A DNA stretch of 9,733 nucleotides from contig JBFWWW010000152.1 of the NCBI GenBank assembly GCA_050245975.1, positions 1 to 9,733 on the forward strand, in the 5' to 3' direction. Source of the DNA: JBFWWW01 sp050245975. GTDB lineage: Bacteria > Pseudomonadota > Alphaproteobacteria > Rhizobiales > Hyphomicrobiaceae. A program made the position numbers and the translations under genes. Below, in pieces: positions 6,453 through 9,733 of this stretch. Positions within the stretch are counted from its first letter, which is position 1; each line of letters starts with the position of its first letter. The notes beneath the pieces were generated by a model. That model worked only from the letters and a program-made list of their open reading frames with translations. It made no database searches and was not told the DNA's origin.

Positions 6453-6511
6453 CTGTTTAGGTGTCAATTTACACTCGATTCGATTGCCGCTGTCAACCAA
6501 CAGCTAAACAG
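6453..6511. promoter_or_regulatory. Candidate operator: inverted repeats around and inside the cassette promoter
   Basis: CTGTTTAG at 6453-6460 recurs exactly as its reverse complement CTAAACAG at 6504-6511, placing one arm on each side of the promoter. Similarity extends inward at spaced positions (TGT, TT and A). Inside, 6461-6474 is a near-palindrome, GTGT-N-AATT-N-ACAC, covering the -10 box. XRE repressors bind such sites, so this is the natural autoregulatory operator. Binding itself is inferred. Confidence 0.55.
6468..6496 (-). promoter_or_regulatory. Sigma70-like promoter of the cassette
   Basis: On the minus strand there is a perfect TTGACA (-35, plus positions 6491-6496), a 17-bp spacer, and TGTAAA (-10, 6468-6473, 4 of 6 consensus bases). 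Initiation would fall roughly 25-30 bp before the XRE start at 6434. The match is unusually clean for this GC content and supports the start chosen for the XRE gene. Confidence 0.65.
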
Positions 6512-6928
6512 CGGTGCACGATATTCACGCCGCGAGCCGAGCGTCCCTTATTTCTTCGAGAACCCGCCGGAAATCCGGTTCCGGGGCGAGGCACATGGTT
6601 CTATAAGCGTTCAGAAACGGCAGCCATTTTTTCACGCAAGAACCTGAAGTTGCCTAGCGTGTCCGGGTGCCTATCGTGGCGTTGCCCCGGCCGGGTGGGT
6701 CCCGGCTCTGCGCGGCAGCATTGCATGCTGCAGCGCGTCCGGGACACGAGGCCGGCAACCGCTTCACACCTCAAGAACGCTTACGTTATTGGACGTGCTA
6801 TGCTGCCGGGACTAGCTTCGGCCCTCGGTTCGGCGCGCCGGCTGTCGCGGCTTCGCCAGGGCTGAAGCAGGCCGCGCGGCGCAACCGGCGCGGCATCGGG
6901 CAAACCCGGAGGAGATGGAGAGACCCTC
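6512..6928. other. Gene-free junction between cassette and chromosomal genes
   Basis: There are about 417 bp with no convincing coding frame; the open frames crossing it lack ribosome sites and overlap known genes. It contains a 7-bp perfect hairpin with a 3-nt loop (GCAGCAT at 6715-6721, ATGCTGC at 6725-6731) and imperfect GAACC/GGTTC pairing at 6560-6581. I found no tRNA and no obvious direct repeat marking an attachment site. The leader of the downstream dioxygenase-like gene must lie here, but no strong -35/-10 pair stands out. One edge of the mobile cassette may fall in this stretch. Confidence 0.5.
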
Positions 6929-7426
6929 ATGAACCTCCCCTTCTACAATCGTCGTACCTTCCTCGTGGCGGCCGGTTCGGCCGGCGCGGCTCTGGCTTCG
7001 GGCCCGCTGATGGGGCTTGCGCCGGCGCTGGCGCAGGGGCTTGAGCCGACCAAGACCATGAGCGGCGGCAGCAACAACTACCGGCCCAATGCGCCGGTGG
7101 TGGAGCGCCTCGGCGCGGGCGGCTTCCTGGTCTCGGGGCGCGTGCTGAAGGCGAGCGACGGCACGCCGCTCAAGGACGTCCGCATCCAGATCTGGGCGGC
7201 GACCACCGTCGGCGGCGAGCCCGATCCGCGCAACCATGGCAGCGTGATCACCGCCGCCGACGGCACCTACAGGCTCGATATGCCGCAGATCGTGCCCTAT
7301 TTCGGCCAGCCCCACGCGCATCTCGCCTATGACGACAAGGCCTATCAGACGGTGTTCCTGCGGCCGCTGCTGTCGAAGGCGTCGGACACCTCGCTGAAGG
7401 TCGACTTCGTGCTGGCCTCGGCCTGA
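6929..7426 (+). CDS. Tat-exported small intradiol-dioxygenase-like protein
   Basis: This is a 165-aa protein. Residues 1-36 are a twin-arginine signal (N-R8-R9-T-F-L, then an Ala/Gly-rich core ending ALAQ), so the mature protein is predicted to be periplasmic. The mature part has the intradiol ring-cleavage dioxygenase beta-fold signature: VSGRVLKASDGTPLKDVRIQIWAA at about 68-91, ADGTYRLDMP near 110-119 and PYFGQPHAHL at 123-132. H129 and H131 and Y124 correspond to three of the four iron ligands of protocatechuate 3,4-dioxygenase. The first Tyr, in the GRYRH stretch of that enzyme, has no counterpart, and the protein is much shorter than catabolic members. It may therefore not cleave catechols. 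The ATG at 6929 has GGAG 8 nt upstream. The next gene begins 4 bp after its stop. Confidence 0.8.
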   Translation: MNLPFYNRRTFLVAAGSAGAALASGPLMGLAPALAQGLEPTKTMSGGSNNYRPNAPVVERLGAGGFLVSGRVLKASDGTPLKDVRIQIWAATTVGGEPDPRNHGSVITAADGTYRLDMPQIVPYFGQPHAHLAYDDKAYQTVFLRPLLSKASDTSLKVDFVLASA

Positions 7427-7430
7427 ACGC

Positions 7431-8069
7431 TTGACCGGGTTGGGCCGATCTCCGCTGCGCAGGCGCGGATCGGCACTTCTCGTCTGGGCGGCCTTGCTGG
7501 TTGCCATGCTGTCGCCGGTCCTGATCGCCGCGACGAGCCCGCTTCTGGCCTATCGCGAGGCCGTCCATATCGTCGCCGGCTTCGCCGGCATCGTCTGCCT
7601 CGCGCTGTTGCTGATCCAGCCGCTCCTCGCAGCGCGCTATCTGCCGGGCCTCGACCCGATGGAGCAACGGACATGGCATCGCCGGGTCGGCGCCGGCATC
7701 ATCCTCTGCGTCGCGCTGCATGTCGGCGGCCTGTTCGCGGCAAGCCCGGCGGACGCGCTGGACGCGCTTCTGCTCGTCTCCCCGACGCCCTTCTCGGTCT
7801 ATGGCGTGATGGCGATGTGGGGCGTCGTGCTGACCGCGGTCCTGGTCGCCCTCCGCGGCCGCCTCGGCATCCGGTACTCAGTCTGGCGCCTGATCCACAA
7901 CGGACTGGCGCTGGTCGTGGTGGTCGCCACCGTCGTGCACGCCGTGCAGATCGAGGGCGCGATGGAGGCGATCTCGAAATGGCTCCTCTGCATCGCCGCC
8001 TTGCTGGCGACAGTCCTCACCCTCCTGCATTTGCGGGTGATCAGGCCGCTTACGCAACGCCGGCGTTAG
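7431..8069 (+). CDS. Ferric-reductase-like transmembrane haem b protein
   Basis: This is a 212-aa membrane protein with about six hydrophobic helices, near 15-36, 43-66, 86-103, 123-142, 153-174 and 181-201. Histidines placed as in ferric-reductase-like (MsrQ/NOX-type) cytochromes are seen: H83 in WHRRVG, H97 in VALHVGG, H156 in WRLIHNG and H170 in VVHAVQ. Pairs of these would bind b-type haem across the inner membrane. No FAD or NAD domain is attached, so electrons must come from another protein. It begins only 4 bp after the dioxygenase-like gene, probably from the TTG at 7431 since no ATG or GTG lies before the first helix, with no strong ribosome site. This points to translational coupling. 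An electron supply to its periplasmic neighbour is a plausible inference. Confidence 0.78.
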   Translation: MTGLGRSPLRRRGSALLVWAALLVAMLSPVLIAATSPLLAYREAVHIVAGFAGIVCLALLLIQPLLAARYLPGLDPMEQRTWHRRVGAGIILCVALHVGGLFAASPADALDALLLVSPTPFSVYGVMAMWGVVLTAVLVALRGRLGIRYSVWRLIHNGLALVVVVATVVHAVQIEGAMEAISKWLLCIAALLATVLTLLHLRVIRPLTQRRR

Positions 8070-8088
8070 CGCAGGATTCACGCGATTC

Positions 8089-8106
8089 GAATGGATAGCC
8101 CCATTC
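8089..8106. other. Perfect 6-bp inverted repeat after the membrane protein gene
   Basis: GAATGG at 8089-8094 and CCATTC at 8101-8106 flank a 6-nt loop, 20 bp past the TAG stop. No T-run follows. It may stabilise the 3' end of the mRNA or act with other factors in termination. Confidence 0.3.
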
Positions 8107-8150
8107 CAACCGACCGTCGCTCCGGCCGGAACGACGGGTCATCCAAGGCC

Positions 8151-8169
8151 TGCGGGATAGAGTCCCGCA
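8151..8169. other. Perfect 7-bp hairpin upstream of the monooxygenase gene
   Basis: TGCGGGA at 8151-8157 pairs fully with TCCCGCA at 8163-8169 around a 5-nt loop. It lies 93 bp before the monooxygenase start, so it could sit in the 5' region of that gene or end the preceding transcript. A 10-bp palindrome TCCGGCCGGA lies at 8121-8130. I see no clear promoter in this interval. Confidence 0.35.
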
Positions 8170-8262
8170 TGGCAGCGTGACGCAGCATCTTTGCGTTCCA
8201 CCGGCATTTGGCGTGTTGTAAATTGCCGCTGTGTCGGGGCTCGGCCAGTCGGAGAGATCGGA

Positions 8263-9540
8263 ATGTCGAAGCGGAAGATGCATCTCGTCGGGTATCTGAA
8301 GACCGGACCGACGGCGCTGCGTTCGGCCGGATGGCGTCACCCCGAGACGCCCTTGGATTTCTTCGAGCCGTCTTGGTACGAGCACGCCGCCCAGATGATG
8401 GAGGCGGCCAAGCTCGACGCCGTCATGCTGGCCGACTTCTTCGGCATCCCCGACACTTACAACAACAGTTTCGAGACCTTCGTGAAGGTCGGCGGGCAGG
8501 TCAGCTACCTCGATCCGACGATGGTCCTGCCGATCATGGCACGGGTGACGAGCCGCATCGGCCTCGCCACGACGGTGTCGACCAGCTTCTACAACGCCTT
8601 CCATCTCGCCCGCGTGCTGCAGTCGATCGACGTCCTCAGCAAGGGCCGCGTCGCCTGGAACGTCATCACCTCCAGCAGCAACACCGAGGCGCGGAACGCC
8701 GGCTTCGACGAGATGCCGCCGCATGACGAGCGCTACGACCGGGCCGAGGAGGTGGTCGAGGCCTGCATGGCCCTCTGGAACACCTGGGACGAGGGCGCCT
8801 TCGTCCTCGACAAGAAGGCGGGGCTGTTTGCAGATCCCTCCAAGGTCCACTACGCCAACTATGCCGGCAAGTGGACCAAGACCCGCGGACCGCTGCCGAC
8901 GCCGCGCAGCGCGCAGGGCCATCCGGTGATCATGCAGGCCGGCAGCTCCGACCGCGGCCGCGACTTCGCCGCCCGCTGGGCGGAGATCATCTTTATCGGC
9001 GGCCAGGAGAAGCATGTCACCCAGGAGGTCTATGCCGACCTCAAGAAGCGGATCGCCGCCCAGGGCCGCGATCCCGACCGGGTGCCGATCATCGCCAGCG
9101 TCACCCCCACCGTCGGCGAAACCGAATCGATCGCACGGGAGCGCGCTGCCTATTTCGAGAGCCTGGAGAACCCGGAATACCGTCTCGCCCTGGGCTCGGT
9201 CGCGGCCGGCGCCGACCTGAAGAAGCACAAGACGGTCGAGGAGGTCGCCAAGGTCCGCGGCACCCAGGGAAGCCACGGCATCCACAACCGCGACGCCAAG
9301 ACGGTGGACGAGATGACGAGGCGGGTGCGGCCCGACTTCGTGGGCACGCCCGAGACCGTCGCCGACAAGCTGCAGGACTATTTCGAGTCGCGCGCCTGCG
9401 ACGGCTTCGTCATCCTGCCGGTGAGCATGATGCTGTCGCTGGAGCAGTTCTGCCGGGCGGTCGTGCCCGAGCTGCAGCGGCGCGGCCTGTTCCGCACGGA
9501 ATACGCGGCGGCGACCCTGCGGGGGAATTTGACGGCTTGA
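8263..9540 (+). CDS. FMN-dependent NtaA/SnaA/DszA-family monooxygenase
   Basis: This is a 425-aa protein of the bacterial luciferase-like (LLM) superfamily, close to the usual length of the NtaA/SnaA/DszA/DmoA group. These enzymes oxidise a small organic substrate with O2 and FMNH2 supplied by a separate reductase. Visible signatures are the start HLVGYLKTG with WRHP soon after, LDAVMLADFFG, ATTVSTSFYNAFHLAR, the block around 150 (GRVAWNVITSSSNTEARNAG), VIMQAGSSDRGRDFAARWAEIIF and the closing FVGTPETVADKLQDYFE. The substrate cannot be told from sequence; chelators, sulfones, sulfides and sulfonate-like compounds are all known in the family. The ATG at 8263 has GGAGAG at a good distance; a longer frame to 8191 lacks one. 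No reductase gene is adjacent within the window. Confidence 0.9.
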   Translation: MSKRKMHLVGYLKTGPTALRSAGWRHPETPLDFFEPSWYEHAAQMMEAAKLDAVMLADFFGIPDTYNNSFETFVKVGGQVSYLDPTMVLPIMARVTSRIGLATTVSTSFYNAFHLARVLQSIDVLSKGRVAWNVITSSSNTEARNAGFDEMPPHDERYDRAEEVVEACMALWNTWDEGAFVLDKKAGLFADPSKVHYANYAGKWTKTRGPLPTPRSAQGHPVIMQAGSSDRGRDFAARWAEIIFIGGQEKHVTQEVYADLKKRIAAQGRDPDRVPIIASVTPTVGETESIARERAAYFESLENPEYRLALGSVAAGADLKKHKTVEEVAKVRGTQGSHGIHNRDAKTVDEMTRRVRPDFVGTPETVADKLQDYFESRACDGFVILPVSMMLSLEQFCRAVVPELQRRGLFRTEYAAATLRGNLTA

Positions 9541-9596
9541 GCAGACGGGTGAACGGCGGGGCAACGACCCAAGCTTAGACCTCGCCTCCCTCCCGA

Positions 9597-9639
9597 CCTC
9601 ATCCTGAGGTGCCCGGCGAAGCCGGGCCTCGAAGGATGG
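9597..9639. repeat. Left arm of a paired hairpin repeat
   Basis: This 43-bp unit has CCTCATCCTGAGG at its start, a perfect inner stem GCCCGGC/GCCGGGC with loop GAA, and CTCGAAGGATGG at its end, so CATCCT and AGGATG also pair. The same unit occurs inverted at 9677-9719. The wording is typical of short intergenic palindromes dispersed in rhizobial genomes. Lying 57 bp after the monooxygenase stop, it may also end that transcript. Confidence 0.75.
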
Positions 9640-9646
9640 CCGCATA

Positions 9647-9670
9647 GCCCCGATGCTGCCGCGCCGGGGC
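9647..9670. repeat. Central hairpin between the two repeat arms
   Basis: GCCCCG at 9647-9652 pairs perfectly with CGGGGC at 9665-9670 around a 12-nt loop. It occupies the space between the two inverted repeat units, so the whole cluster can fold as three adjacent hairpins or one large cruciform. Confidence 0.55.
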
Positions 9671-9726
9671 CTCAATCCTCGTCCTTCGAGTGCGGCTTCG
9701 CCGCAGCCTCAGGATGAGGATTGAGG
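9670..9726. repeat. Right arm of the paired hairpin repeat, with extended stem
   Basis: Positions 9677-9719 are the reverse complement of the left unit with a few changes in the stem; the inner stem is TGCGGC/GCCGCA with loop TTC. Here the outer stem is longer: CCTCAATCCTC at 9670-9680 pairs with GAGGATTGAGG at 9716-9726, making a 57-nt near-perfect hairpin. Compensating differences in the inner stems of the two arms suggest that structure rather than sequence is kept. Confidence 0.75.
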
Positions 9727-9733
9727 GATCGGG

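Noticed and set aside
6540..6600. A tRNA or attachment site in the junction
   Set aside because: A GGTTC string and pairing at 6560-6581 recall a T-arm, but there is no T-loop consensus, acceptor stem or anticodon arm.
8050..9675. A 541-codon open frame on the minus strand
   Set aside because: It is antisense to the monooxygenase, which has clear family motifs, and it runs into the repeat cluster.
1..9733. CRISPR array or insertion sequence
   Set aside because: No regularly spaced direct repeats and no transposase motifs were seen on either strand.

Overview
The window looks like high-GC alphaproteobacterial DNA, most likely Hyphomicrobiales (Rhizobiales). The reasons are the GC-rich codon use, ANDN-type residues in a small ORFan-like protein, and paired hairpin repeats at the right end of the type scattered through rhizobial genomes. 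This is judged from sequence style alone.

Positions 251-6434 hold a minus-strand block of ten genes that reads as one accessory cassette, probably part of a prophage remnant, phage satellite or integrative element. In transcription order these are: an XRE-type repressor; an ImmA/IrrE-type metallopeptidase homologue; a DUF5659-like protein; two small unknown proteins; a CHC2/Toprim primase-like protein; an SF3-like helicase ATPase; a TubC-N-like protein with a zinc-knuckle signature; an unknown 223-aa protein; and a small HGG-motif Cys/His protein. A good sigma70-like promoter embedded in inverted repeats lies just upstream of the repressor. The last five genes overlap end to start, four of the links being short overlaps and one a 140-bp overlap, so translation is probably coupled. 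Primase plus helicase suggests replication of the element, and repressor plus ImmA-like protease suggests a lysogeny-type switch. No integrase, capsid gene or tRNA attachment site is visible here.

Positions 1-250 hold an open frame running in from the left edge on the plus strand, with a hairpin and T-run after it. Positions 6512-6928 form a gene-free junction.

The right third is plus-strand and looks chromosomal. It holds a Tat-exported small intradiol-dioxygenase-like protein directly followed by a six-helix ferric-reductase-like membrane protein. After these comes an FMN-dependent NtaA/SnaA/DszA-family monooxygenase. The window ends in a dense inverted-repeat cluster.

The points most worth a second look are the HExxxH (instead of HExxH) motif in the ImmA-like protein, the symmetric operator around the cassette promoter, the 140-bp two-frame overlap, and the missing tyrosine ligand in the dioxygenase-like protein.
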